In this document: positions 12,714 through 25,142 of the stretch, piece by piece
How positions within the stretch are numbered: position 1 is the first letter of the stretch
How the letters are laid out: every line of letters starts with the position of its first letter
Assembly (NCBI RefSeq): GCF_900496995.4
Contig: NC_044024.1
Location: forward strand, 20,462,698 to 20,526,697
Reading direction: 5' to 3'
Origin: Aquila chrysaetos chrysaetos
Taxonomy: Eukaryota > Chordata > Aves > Accipitriformes > Accipitridae
DNA: 64,000 nucleotides
Translations under genes and position numbers: made by a program
The notes under the pieces: generated by a model
The model's input: only the letters and a program-made list of their open reading frames with translations
Database searches by the model: none
What the model was told of the DNA's origin: nothing

Positions 12714-15280
12714 ATTTTAGTGTGCCTATTAATAACACCAGCACAGACAAACTACGTGAAAGAACTAAATTTGGGGGCTGTGTGATGTCAGCATGCTCTG
12801 CAAGGGTGAAATATCATTTGTTTCCGTCTAACTCTAAAACGGTTAAATTATTAGACATAAATATGACTAGATCAATATCTTATCTGAAGGCCTCCTCATA
12901 CTTAGTGGTAATCTCTTTCCTCTTTCCCAGCTGAGGCCTTTTGTTTTTCGTTTGCAAACAGAAAAAGTATTCATTTCAACCCTTTTATACCTTCAGATTT
13001 TGAGGACAGACAGCTGAATACTGTGTCTGGTATCAAGAAAGACATAGTCACAGCATAAATGAGAGACAGTGTTAATGAGAGCCAAATTTTGCCTGCATTT
13101 GTTACCCTTGTTAAAAGTAGTATTTACATTTAGTAGACCACTGCTGCATTGATATATTGTAATCTTTGAGTTTGTATACTTTATCTAGCTTTAGATAAAG
13201 TTAGTGACTTTAGTTACTAACAAAAGGTAGCAGAGGATATTGCATAATGAGGAGAAGTTGGAGTTAGGATCTGCTGTGTCTCATTAGTACCTGTCAGTGA
13301 CTTGCCTTAGTGACTTGGGCTTGGACTTTCAAGAATGAATACCATTTTTAGATACCTTTAGTTCTCCTTCTTATGATCGCTGGCCTGATCTTCTTATGCA
13401 GTAAAATCAAAGTCAATCAAGAATCAGCAAATCAGAGAAGTATCCACTAGAGCTGACTAAAGAAAGTTTGACAGATTTGATGGGGAAAGTTAAGGAGTCT
13501 ACTGCAGCTGTGTTTAACTGGAGCCAGTGTCTAGAAAGCAAAAAGATGGTATCAGGGATTATATCTATCTATCTTGCAGACTACAAAGCATTGTCACTGA
13601 AATTCATGAAACGTTAATGACAATGGTTTGTTTTCCCAACTAGTTTTAAGGAAAATTATTAAGTGATTCAACAGAGTCAGTCCTTATATAGGTAATATTT
13701 TAAAATATCCAGCTTACCTGTTTCAACAATTTTACTTATTTTTGGCAACAATTTAGATATCTTAAATGCCAGAAATCTAGTCTTTTCATCCAGTTGATTT
13801 ATTTCTTTTCGGTGCAGTTAAGGTAAAATTACCCAGTGACTGCAGTTGAAATGTTTCTTGTAGCCGTTGTTTTATGTAGCCTCAGACATGTAATCTCTAA
13901 ACAGATCTCTTTGACAGACTGTACTCTCTGTTGCTGCTGTGAAAGCTCACTGCCTTACAATCTCAAGATAATTTAAATACTTGAATATTATGGAATTTGC
14001 AGTGACTGATTCCAGTTTTAGGGATGGAATTTCAGCCACATATTTTGCAAGGATATCTTTCAAAAGTTAATTTGAAAAGAACAGCCAATCCATTTGTAAA
14101 GGTTAATTGCAACAAAAGTGCTCATTTCTGTTGAAGGCTACTTAGAGCCTTCTCTCTATCGATACCGCAGCCTGTGAAAAGACCTTGAAAGTATACAAGC
14201 CAAACATACTGTAATCTATATGGCAGTTGTAGAATCTACATAGGAACTGAGTTATGATACTCTGACATGTTTTTGATAAAAATTTTAGCCTTGGTGCTTG
14301 AGGTCTGCTGCTTTGGTGTCAGACAGACAAATCAGTCCAGATCTGTGCTATAGTCTCTGTCTCTCATCCATGTGGCATTCAATTTCATTTTTTGGGGGGG
14401 AAAAGGAAGTAAGGGTCTTATGCCCACCATCTTCCCCTCCCTACACAGTGAGGGCAGCCTGTTGGACTACCAGGTCAACTCGGTTTTTGAGCAAAAGAGG
14501 AAAAATCTTAATATGAAAATAACTTTTTGGTACTTGTTTACACTTAAGATACATTCAATATACTCTAATGTGTGTAGCCTCATAACAGATTTCCTAGATT
14601 CTTCAGAATATCAACAAGAATCGAGTTTGCTCCATTCATTCTTCTCTGACTCACAGTGCTAGTTTCATTTGTGTGTCTTAAAGAGGCTGATGTTATCACT
14701 TCAATGTTATCTTAGTCTTGTACAGAGATACAAGTGATGTCAAAAGGAGCAACATCTGCTAAGTAAATTACAGCACCTATCCATTCATCCATGCATTACA
14801 TCCAAGAACTGATTCTTTTCTCACTTATATTAACAGGCACGACAGTGACCTAGAAAACAGTCCTGGAGCGATTACAGTGTTGCAGCAACTTGCAAAAACA
14901 TACAGTGCTTTTGATAATTGATCATGCTCCATCTTAAAAAAGAAGATAGTAGGATTCTCACTCCCATCTCACTGCTTCAGTGTATTCTCCTAATTCTAGT
15001 TGCTATGTTTGATTTATATCTGTTTTTTCTTGGGCCAACATTGTCATACGTCTTAAATAACTAATTTCCATGATGATATCTTTACCAATAGCAGTCATAT
15101 TTCTGGCTCATTGTTATGATACATATTGATCTTTCTGTATTGTGAGTGACAAGAACTTTATAATATTCCAAACAGGGACTCACACGTACGTATAGGATGC
15201 CATCAGTGCTATACTGTCTCTAGTGTCTTTAGTGGCATACTGTAAAGTGGATTTGTCTTTTTTTCTCAGCTGTATCACAT

Positions 15281-15760
15281 TGGGAAGTGTTGGGTGGAAG
15301 CAGCTGCGCTTTGCTTGTCTACCTGTCTCTTTCCACAGTCCTCCCAGGACGTCCCGTCACGTCTCCATTCCTGGGTCGCTCCCACCCTGTTGTCCAGGCC
15401 CTGTAGCCCCTCTCTGGTCCTTCCCAGGTAGCCCTTACTGCCTCCCTGTGCTTCTCTGGCTGTTCTCAGAGGCAGTAGCCGAGGCTGAGGCTGAGGTTGA
15501 AGCGAGAGCCAGAAGCCAGCCGAGGCCTGCTCCCGCTGTGGGATGATGTGGGAAGAAATGGAGATGGGAGGATCAGACAGAAATGGGCTGCAGAGCATCT
15601 TCATGCTTCCGCGGCCACCTGGGAGAAGGCTGGGGACTGCTGGTGCTGCCGGGGGTTGGCAGCTACAGAGAAGACAAAGCTGAGCTCCTCGGACCGGCCG
15701 GGCTAGTGTCCACCTCCTCACACACGAGTCTGCAGCTTGCCACTCCAGGCTGCTCCCTCA
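15281..15760. other. GC-rich, CpG-containing block of unknown nature
   Basis: Base composition changes abruptly from AT-rich flanks to about 480 bp of GC-rich sequence with around 16 CpGs, including cttccgcggccacc and ctcggaccggccgggc. ORFs run across it in several frames; the longest is 148 codons on the minus strand (15,275-15,721), with no recognised domain. A repeated gaggctgaggctgaggttg run lies near 15,481-15,500. It may be an exon of an unrecognised transcript, a degraded LTR or a small CpG island. Confidence 0.4.
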
Positions 15761-17366
15761 TCTGCTCATTCCTGCCTCTGATGAGCCTTAAATTTCTACT
15801 GCGTTTCCTCTCATTTCTGTTAGTCTGTGATATTCCTCCTCTAAACTGATGCTGCCTTCCCAACATAACGCCAGGAAAATTTGTCAGTTGTTTGTTGCAG
15901 AGCCCTGCTCTATGAGACTATTAAAAGTCAGACCCAGTCCTTGAGGAATTCTTGTACTACTCACTTTTTCTTGATGATTCTGCTTTCTACCCAGCCCCTC
16001 GACTGGATTTAGTAGAATTAGTCTGATGCAGAGTGACAGCCAGAAAAAATAAAACTGTTCCTTCAATTTTAACGAAGGGCTAAGCCATCTGATGAGGTTG
16101 TTGCGGTGTAGTAAGTTGCTGTATGTCAGTGGAGCCATTGAGACTATAGCCGCTTTTAGTCTAGCCATTTACAGAGTAGTGCAGGACCAATTAAACCTTT
16201 TTTTTAACTGAATTTTAAGCTAAAATTGAAAAGAGTAAACTTAAAAACATAAGTCAGGTGAAGAGAATATAACTGGCCAGTTACCATGGCTGTGCTCATG
16301 CACAATAACTTATTTATTGTAACTTTAGTGTGTGTCTGAGGATGTCATTAAAATCGGAGGGACCCACTTCTTTGATTGTTCAAGTGAAGAAATAACTGTG
16401 GTTTTGACTCATGTTCTGACTCTAGAACAAGTTCTACTGTAAGTCAGCATGGGTTCCACTTTAGCCATTGCCCTTATTGATATCCATTAGCCCTTTATAT
16501 ATATTTGTCTTTAGGCGAGGACCATCAAGGATGAGTTACGGAGTGCCTGGCATCACAGCTGCTGCTGAATTATAAATTAGTACATTTATAGACTCGGTTA
16601 TCTTTAGTATCTTGTGTGTGGCTGATTTAATGTATATGCACAAAAAAAAGTGTATTAACATAGCATGAGTGTATCCTCAGTTGGGAATGTCTGGAGAGTT
16701 GCTAATCCCCATGGTCTACATTCCTCCTCTGACAAAGATGGGGTTTTCAACTTCCAGAGAGCTCCTGTGTGCAACAGTTTGTTTTAAAAATAAAAAGTTA
16801 ATATATCCTAGATGGCAACTGCTTTTTCATTAGTCAGATTATTTCCCTTCTGCACATATTGTGAAATAACATGCATTGTCTTTCTAATAATAATTTCTAT
16901 CAATGGCACAATTTAGTATGACATTTTCTAAAATGGGCCCAAACAAGCATCACTTGAATGGTTACCTGTACAGGTGTATCACTGTATTGAGTTTTATTGC
17001 ACTGAATTCCCAAAACAATCAATTCTGCACAGACCTGTCCTGTCAGTAGAACTTCCTTCAGTTGACTTCTGCTTGTGCTGAGAGTAACTTTTTTTTTGAG
17101 AGAGAGAAATATGGGATCTAGATTTACATGCATGCCTTGTAACTTGTCTAATGACATACCAGTTCTTCTAATAACAGCAAACAATCAAATGCTTTGCTAA
17201 CTTTCAGCAAAACACATCCAGCTATAATAATTTCTTTCTTCCTGTGGTCTCTGGGAAATGTGTCGAGTCTTAAGATTTGCAGCAAGCTGAGTGCTAACAT
17301 TTGGGATTGAGTATAAAATGGAACTAAGGACTAAAGGATTGATTCATATTTCTCATTAAGCTAATT

Positions 17367-17412
17367 TAGTATCAGTGACTTCAGTGAAACTGAGGCAGAG
17401 ATTCACCAGTGG
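17367..17412. repeat. Fragment of ancient amniote repeat
   Basis: A short stretch containing cagtgacttcagtgaaactg and gagattcaccagtggg resembles the cagtgacttcagtgg / tttacaccag module of the same degraded family as the copy at about 10.9 kb. It is short and diverged, so the call is weak. Confidence 0.3.
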
Positions 17413-20400
17413 GAGGAGAGCGCCAGGCTCAGAGACCATTCTTATGATCAGAAGCAACATAGACAGTGTCGTAGACATTGTCTCAAAATTGACGAGAGGC
17501 TTTCAGAAGCAAAAATACCACTTTCAGAGCCTGATCCTAAATCTATTGATACCAGTTGAAGTTTTCACTTTTTGCTTCTCGTGCTCTGAGTTGTAAGTCA
17601 TTATATCCTGCATGGCTTTTTTTTTTTTTTAAATTCTTTGCATATCAACATCAGAACTTTTCCCATGCTGAAAAATAAGCATTGAAGACCTTCAGTCCAC
17701 TCGTGCACATACAGGATTTCTCCCATCCCTCCAATCGGTTTTATAAATCACTCAAGAAACATTTGCAAGCTAGAAAATGAACACAAAATTCTCCCGTATT
17801 GAAAAGGTGAAAGGCAAAGTTTGAATAAGTTCCTAAAATACCGTTTCAAAGGCTGTGCTAACTTTTGTTTCTGCTGCAGACTGTAATGTCTAACCATTTT
17901 GATAGGAAATATTATGGGGCTACAATGGTACCATATGCTCTTGTCTGTTCTGGCAGCAGACACAGGTAGCTTTTGATTGCTTATTTTATCTGAAGGCCTC
18001 CCTACCTCTAGTGCAAAGTCAAGCTTTCTAAAACCTCTCCTAATAGGACAACAAACACTGAGTTGCAGTCAAATATTTGGATGATGTACATTAAGCCCTC
18101 AGGGGAATTCTCTGTTTGCAATCATCATATTACTGAACATGAAAGGATAAAGCGTAAAGCAATTCCAGTTTTTCTAAAAAGCCTGAAATACAGGAAAGGA
18201 CCAAAAGAATCCCTTTTCCAATTTCTGTCACCAGAGATTCTCAGAATTTGGTTTGTACATTCATTAGACATGAACTGTGTTCACCTTCCTGCAGTAGTAT
18301 GTATAAGTAAATGTCCCTGAGGATGTTAAACTGTTTTTACAAGTATTTCGATAAAATAGTATGTCCTATAAATTGGAATCTCACCATTCTTGCAGAGCTT
18401 ACTTGGTGCATTTCTGTGAGCATATATAAAAAGAACTGCATGATAAAACCTATTCATTTTTAGTACAGCTATGTCTGCTGCATTCGTTTTATGCTGTATA
18501 TGTCTTTGTAGTGTTAGCGAACTGCTATGTGGCAGCTTAAAGATATTATAGCAGAGCCGGTACATAAGACAAGAAAGCTATGTATATAACTGTAAATCAG
18601 CACTAGCAGATCTTTTTAATAATGTTTCCATCTACTGTACATAAAACCATTCCCTGATTTGAGTAATTTGCTGAGCTAAATAATAAAACTAACAATATAC
18701 CTAAAATAGGGAAGATCAGGCAATAGAAATATCCACAGTTTCAATCAGGATTACAAATTACAGATCTCCAACAGATGTAAGGAAAAAAACCCAACCCCTG
18801 GAACTGATCAATATTAGTGTCAGTCATTGATTTCTAGAACACACAAAGAGATGGTGAGTATAAATGTGTTACTTACAAGTGCTGAGGATTTTAGGGAATG
18901 AAAATGGAGACCAGGAGCTGGAGACTGCCTGCCATGCCAGCAGTGTTGATTTGGAAGCGATGGACACAAATAAACGTTCAGCAAAGCTTAAAAAGCTGCA
19001 ATGCAAGGCTAGCCAAAAGTGTCCATGTCCTTACCGTGCTGTGGCTGGCAGGCAATCCGTGTCTGGGAGCCTTCAGTCCCTCTAATCAGGCTCCGGGGAT
19101 TTTGTTTGCAAGAGAGATTGTCCTTTAAGTGATCAGTGCAGGAAAACAGAGAAATAAAGAGAAATGAGCAAATTGTACAAGGCAAATAGCTGCAGGTCTT
19201 TAGCATGCTCCCTGCGTTTTCCTGAGCTGCATCTGCAGTAGAGAAAATATCCCAAAAATAGCTCAGGCTGCCAATGACTTGCTGAAACCTGAGAAAGAAT
19301 TGCTGAATTTAAAGATCTGGGTTGCTGTGGGTGTATGATTAAAGTGAGAAATTGCTGGCAGGAAGAACCTAGGATGAAACCACATGCTTAAGGAGTAACT
19401 TGTGAGTTCACTGGTATCAGAACATGAGCTGACCTCCGATTTCCCCCTCCTCCACCCAATGCCAGTTAACCCTTAAGAGTTCAGCATGGAAGAAAGTTCT
19501 GCAATAGCAGATGGAAGAGGAAATATGACCAAAAAAAGTTCTTTTCAACTGTAATGTCTGTGCTGTAGTGACAGTATTTTATAGCAGTGCCCTATTTCCT
19601 AAATTTCAAAGCAGTCAGGCAAGCTGATGTTTTGCAGAGGTCTTGGAAACTGCACAGTTCTAACTCCTGGAAAGTTCAGTCCTATGTAGGGTAAATGATA
19701 AATACCCCCTTTAAGCCGTTCCTGGTCCCATAGAGTGAAAGGGATTTCAGGTAAAGTTTTGAGGAAGGAAGGAAGGATAACATAACACTTCAGGAAATTT
19801 TCTGCAAACACCGACTTACGGACAAATTACCAAGAATTGCCAGAGTATTTGGCACAGCCTTGGAGGAGGCATCGACATCTCTATACTGTGCCCAGAACAA
19901 ATTACAGTAGCTTAAGGACTACTCCAGGTTGTTCTGGTCTGTAAGTGTCCTCTATGGATTCCTTGTGCTAACAGAGATCACTAGAGCATAGCATACTTTA
20001 GCCCCAGTCCTCAGCTTGCTCCCTGGCACTTTTTTGTGTTACTTCCCTGATTTAGAAGAGAACAAGAAGCAGTTGGCACAAGGCTGGGTACATTGGCTTG
20101 ACATCAGTTAAGTTACCCAAGCATTGCCAAAAGTAATCCTCAGTAACCTATTTAGGACAGTATTAAAGCTGCCAGAGCATGGACTAGGAGCTAGTCCCCA
20201 GTTTTCTTTGTGCTGACACTGAAAAGGGAAAAAGCTTCGGTACCATAACTGGGTTAGATTCAAGCCACATGGGACCGGATTATGGGAAGCTGATGCTTTG
20301 GAAAGCAATTGTGCATCTGACAAAAGAGCTGAATATTTCCCTTTCTTTAGAATGTGCTTTTGTTTTAACATCGGTTTTTTAAGATGTGCCAAACATAATG

Positions 20401-21378
20401 GCATCATAGGGAGAACAAAATGTTTAATGTGCTTCAACCATAGTGGTATGTGATCACTTAATCATTCTGATAGCAATGTCCACTTTACGTGATGAAGCTA
20501 TACTTCTTTAAACGTATCTGAGCATTTTATCTTGAAGATGCTGTATGTATGTGAGTGTATTTCATATATACTAGTTGCTGTAATTTCACACTCACAGTGA
20601 TATTCTGTGGGGCTAAGGAGTTAAGCATTTGCCCTATGAAAATAAATAGGTGTTTAAGTTGCACATATACAAAGGCAGCTGAGAATGCCTAGCTATGACC
20701 TTCCCTTTTGTAGGTGCTTTGGAGAAAAAGGCCCATTATCAGGTCTTTTGGTCTATCTACAGTTCTAACTGTTCTGATGATAAGTGATGTAGAAGAGTAG
20801 ACAATTGCATTTTATTTGTATTTATACCCCAGCAGGCACTTTCTGAAGTACTTCTGCTGACCAAAAGGAAATGTAGAATATTAGAAATTATGGCCTAAAT
20901 AATTATGATTCATGTTGCAGCATTCACTCTCAGACAGAAGGCAGTAGGCACTCTCTAGTGTTGATATATATTTTTTCATAAATTTCGTGGTGAGCTCAAG
21001 ACGTCTGATTACTAATCTCCTAAAAACTCGTAATGCAAACCTCTGTTCCTGTCATTGAAGCAGCAAGTGATAATGCAAAAGACTTTGTAGGCACCTTTTT
21101 CGTAAGTTGATAAAACCTAAAGCCAGTAATGATGATGGCTAGTGGGTAATTCATCATGTATGGTACACTGCTAGTGATATATCAGCATAGGACTATCATT
21201 AGAGGCTAGTGTCTGTGTGTTAGCAGATGAACTATGCATTAAAAAATGAGATTTTTTTTCCCCACAAATGAGGTCATTAATTCAAACACTCTTTTTGTGT
21301 CTCCTTGTTATGAAGAGGTTGCTAACGCAACACAATAAAGCAGTGCTTCATCTCGAATTGGAAACTTAGTATTCTGAA

Positions 21379-21410
21379 CCATTCTCTCTTTGTTCCATTC
21401 TCTCTTTGTT
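21379..21410. repeat. Perfect 16-bp tandem duplication
   Basis: The unit ccattctctctttgtt occurs twice with no spacer, at 21,379-21,394 and 21,395-21,410. Perfect identity suggests a recent replication-slippage event. Length polymorphism is plausible. Confidence 0.9.
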
Positions 21411-24400
21411 GAATTTCATTAGTGCTGAGAGTCTAGATCATAAATTATATATATGAGACAATGCATATTTTTGTAATTTTTAACTTAAATATAACAGGGC
21501 AAAAGTGAAAAGAGCTTGACAGAATTCTGAGCAAAGAACAGATGGGTGGTTTGGCATGGAGACAAAGACATTAGCATACATTCATCGTTCTTATAGTGAA
21601 GCACTAATGCTTATGGTTCTTATCAAATAGATGCATGGACAAAGTACATCTTCCACTAAGCATGATGCTTTATATCATGATACCTCTAAATTATCTAAGA
21701 TGCTCTTGAGAGCTAAATGTTTGAATGCTCTTGTTCTTCTTTTCTTCAATTCAGTCATTTCTTTAATATCATATGACTTGAGTTTTGCCTGAGCACCCAG
21801 TCTAAGTTAAGTACTGGCTTTCATCTTTGATTTCCCTGGAAAGAAGTGGAGAAGTACCTGAAACTAGTGCTATCCCACCAGGACTGCCTTAGCTGTGAGC
21901 TTACTGTATAGTCTAGTGTGATCAATAAATCATCTGCCGTTGTGTCTGTATGCACATCAGGATTTGGATTTCAGTATCCATTAATGTTTGAGAGTCCTTG
22001 CCTGTAGGTGTTGGTTGATCTGGAGAAACAAAGTCCTGTTTCTACCAGTGCAATCGAGCCACCACACTAGCGTGGCTGTAAATGAGAACTCCGATACAGA
22101 AACCTGTTGAGCAAAATAAACTGGGAAATGCAGGTAAATGTTTTCCACACTTCACTGGGGCAGGATGCCACCAATTGTTTTTCCTATTAGACAGTCTCTT
22201 GTTCAGGGAGCTGTTTGGAGCATGAACTTCAAAATTATGTCTGGCACATGTAAATCACTGAAGTAGGAAAATTTCCAGTGGATTGACAGATAATTATCTT
22301 TTTATGACAATGCTAGAGTTGGTACAAAATTGACATTTTGCATTATCCAAAACTGTGACCATGATTTGAAAAAAAGGCCTCAAATGCCAGCTGTGGTAAG
22401 ATCAGTGGGAAGAGAAAGAACACAGTACCTTACACTGCAGTGGGGTTAAACTGGATCTATTGAATCAAAACAATTGAGAGTTCCTTGGGGCATTTTAAAG
22501 GTTTTCCCCATTTCATTTAATCATCAAATCAACCTTGTTCTGTGATGACTTTCATGTAATATGTTCCTAGATGCTTTGTTTGATATTAAGTGACAATTCA
22601 AACACAGTAGTTTAGAAAATGCCAATCTGAAAGCCTAAACATAAGGTCCACTGGATCTTGGAATAATCTATTGCTTAGTATTATATGCTAAATAAACTTT
22701 TGGATGGAATGCTGGTGATTCTCTGAGTGTGCATTATTTTTAATACGGATATTTTTTGCCTTCTGTTATGTCCTCAAAGACATCACTAGTGTCCCAGGGC
22801 ATATCGTAAGTGTTAGGGCCTTGAAGAATATGTCTAGCTGAATTGTTTCAACAGTAAGGGTCTGGGTTTGATAGGATAGGGCAACCTGAGGTTAATGGCC
22901 TTGATTACTGCAACTGTCTTTTTCCTTGTTTCAGTACAGCAATCTGTAGCTAGCACTGTTTATCTAGGTAGTGTGCAAAAATGTGAAAAATATTTTGTTT
23001 TATGACAGGAACCTGAAAAGTAAGGCCCTTTCCTGTGCCTGACAACTGATTCACATGGGCTTGCTACAATGTATTTCTCCTGTTCTAGCTAAGGCTAATT
23101 AGGCATAGACACTTGCTGTTACCTACCAGAAGCTCTTCACTCATTTTTTCTCTTCTCTCTCTTTTTTGCCTGTCTGCCGTACTGTCTGGGACTTTCTCCT
23201 TTGTGTTTGAAGCCCACTTTTAGTCCCCATCTCCCTTGCCAAGTGCATTCTGATTGTGGCTCATCCCACCCTACTCTATTCCAGACCCATACTGTTGCCC
23301 TGTATTTTGGCTTTCTTCTTTAGTTGGAAACCCACTACTGGAAAGGTACCAGTATAATAGAAACTGTTTGTAAAATTTATTTTCTTCTCTACAGAGGACT
23401 GACTGGAAGATTTTGTGAGATTCCTATAAAGATTCTGTAAAGATCAGTGAAAAAGAAAATTAAAAAAAGAAACCAGAGGAAAGCCACAACCCTGCCCTCT
23501 CTCTAGGCATTGAGTTCCTCATCAGTAGTCATTGCAAATTTCCACAACTGCTTTTGGCACCATTTCAAAAATTCTAACTCTGTGCTATGCTTTGTTTGAT
23601 TAATGACTAGCTCCAGAGATTTTCTCTGGTGATCCTCACATGAGACATAAAGAATTATCAATTGCCTCAGCAATGTCTGGGAGCAGAGTATATCAAGGAT
23701 ATAGTTTGCTTCCCTGAGTTTATAATGAAACATCTTATTGTATTCCTTGCCCTAAGGTACTAATTTGATACATTCTGCATCTGCTTGGCCCGAGCATTGC
23801 AGGTTTGCCTTCGCAAAGTGAGAGAATATAGTAAGAAATTGCGATTAACAGCCACCAAACCCACAATTACTCCCATGCTCTGAAGCATTCAATTTGGCTT
23901 TACTATATTTGTTCAATTTTACATATACAATAATATAAACCAGAATACCCCAAAGCAACTGACTCCTGGATACTAACAATTCCATTACCAAAAGTTTTAT
24001 TCTGAATGTTAGGGAAAGTAGTGAGCAAAATGGTCCTGGTTCTGCTTCATTGCACAGCTGTAAATCCAAATAATTCTCTCTAAACTTACACATTTCAGAT
24101 CAGTGTAGAAGTTGAGTTAGATAATTGGTATATCCTTTCTTGAGATGAGCTTCAGAGTGATGAAAAGGAAGGATACTTATCTCATAGTTGTGATTAGACC
24201 GGTTGCTAAATGCATGGACTTCTGTGAAAAGAGTTAGGGCTTTATTGTGGGACTTAATTTTACTCTGAACTGTACAAATCAGGAAGGGTTCCATTAAAAG
24301 TCAGCTGCAGCCTGAAGCCCATCGGTGTCATTCTGTCTGATGTGTTGACTGTGGGGAAAATTTGCTATTGCAGTTGCTGCACTGCCTTTCCCTTCTTTTA

Positions 24401-24568
24401 TCATTATCTGTCTCCAGTGCAGTGATTCTGTCCTAAGATGGCTTAGAGGTTCCACTTGTTTAAACATAGTTTTTATATCTCTGCTGCCTGCAGTCAGGCT
24501 ATCTAAATATCCTGGGAAAGTATGCATAGCAAAGTAGTATCACTGTAGTCCTTTGAGCTAGGGTAGCG

Positions 24569-24660
24569 ATTTTATAATAAAGAAGAAATGGAGTGGAGAA
24601 CTTAAATGACTTGTCAAGAGCTGCACAGGAAGAATATGTCAGGATCCAGACTGCAGCCCA
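24569..24660 (-). repeat. Decayed MIR-type SINE
   Basis: The order gaagaaatggagtggagaac, ttaaatgacttgtcaagagc, tgcacaggaagaatatgtca, ggatcc parallels the reverse MIR core (gaggaaactgaggcagagaa, cttaagtgacttgcccaagg, tcacacagc, gagccaggatt). It is heavily diverged. A short plus-strand ORF crosses it and is not a gene. Confidence 0.6.
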
Positions 24661-25107
24661 AGCATGTGCTTTTTTTCAATCTATAGCTGATTTGTGGTAC
24701 ATTTTGAAACTGGGAAAATTTGGAAGTGTTCAAAACCAGTTTCAAAAAACCAAAACAAATGCAAACAAAGAGGAATAAAGAGGAATAAAATGCAACGTCA
24801 GTAAGGTTTCACAGTGTATACCATCATTCAAAAATTTCCCTTCACCTCAGAGACCTGTTGCTACCTTTTCTGTCCCTCAGAGCTCTTTGCACTGCATCTG
24901 ATTCTCCATGGTGGTGGTATTTTTATCAGCTCATGGTATATTTTCCTATGAGTGAAGATGTCAAACATCTTCTGTGGCTACATGTACTCTTGATGTTTTG
25001 TATTTTTCAGTTTAGTTAGTACTGTCTATAGGAAACATTGTCTTCATTAATAACTTGAATCAGGAAAGCACTCAAACATGTACCTGAAGATAAGTTTGCA
25101 TTGCAGT

Positions 25108-25142
25108 AGGACTACGTTTAGGACTATATTAGGACTATATTT
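25108..25142. repeat. Short tandem repeat, 11-12 bp unit, three copies
   Basis: Three consecutive units, aggactacgttt, aggactatatt and aggactatattt, lie in a row. The second and third are nearly identical. This is a local slippage duplication. Confidence 0.8.

Larger units (their letters stand above)
6776..15280. other. Non-coding region, ancient repeats only
   Basis: No gene was recognised. ORFs at 10,226-10,624 (plus) and 10,721-11,020 (minus) are chance-length and lack family motifs. The segment holds an 18-base T run at 8752-8769, a decayed ancient repeat at about 10.9 kb and a decayed MIR at about 12.65 kb. The remainder is AT-rich sequence with no visible structure. Confidence 0.55.

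Noticed and set aside
15275-15721. Minus-strand ORF of 148 codons
   Set aside because: It coincides with a GC-rich block that is open in other frames too, and the peptide has no recognised motif.
23503-23733. Minus-strand ORF of 76 codons with protein-like composition
   Set aside because: I considered a retroelement or exon origin, but found no family motif and no defensible acceptor upstream.
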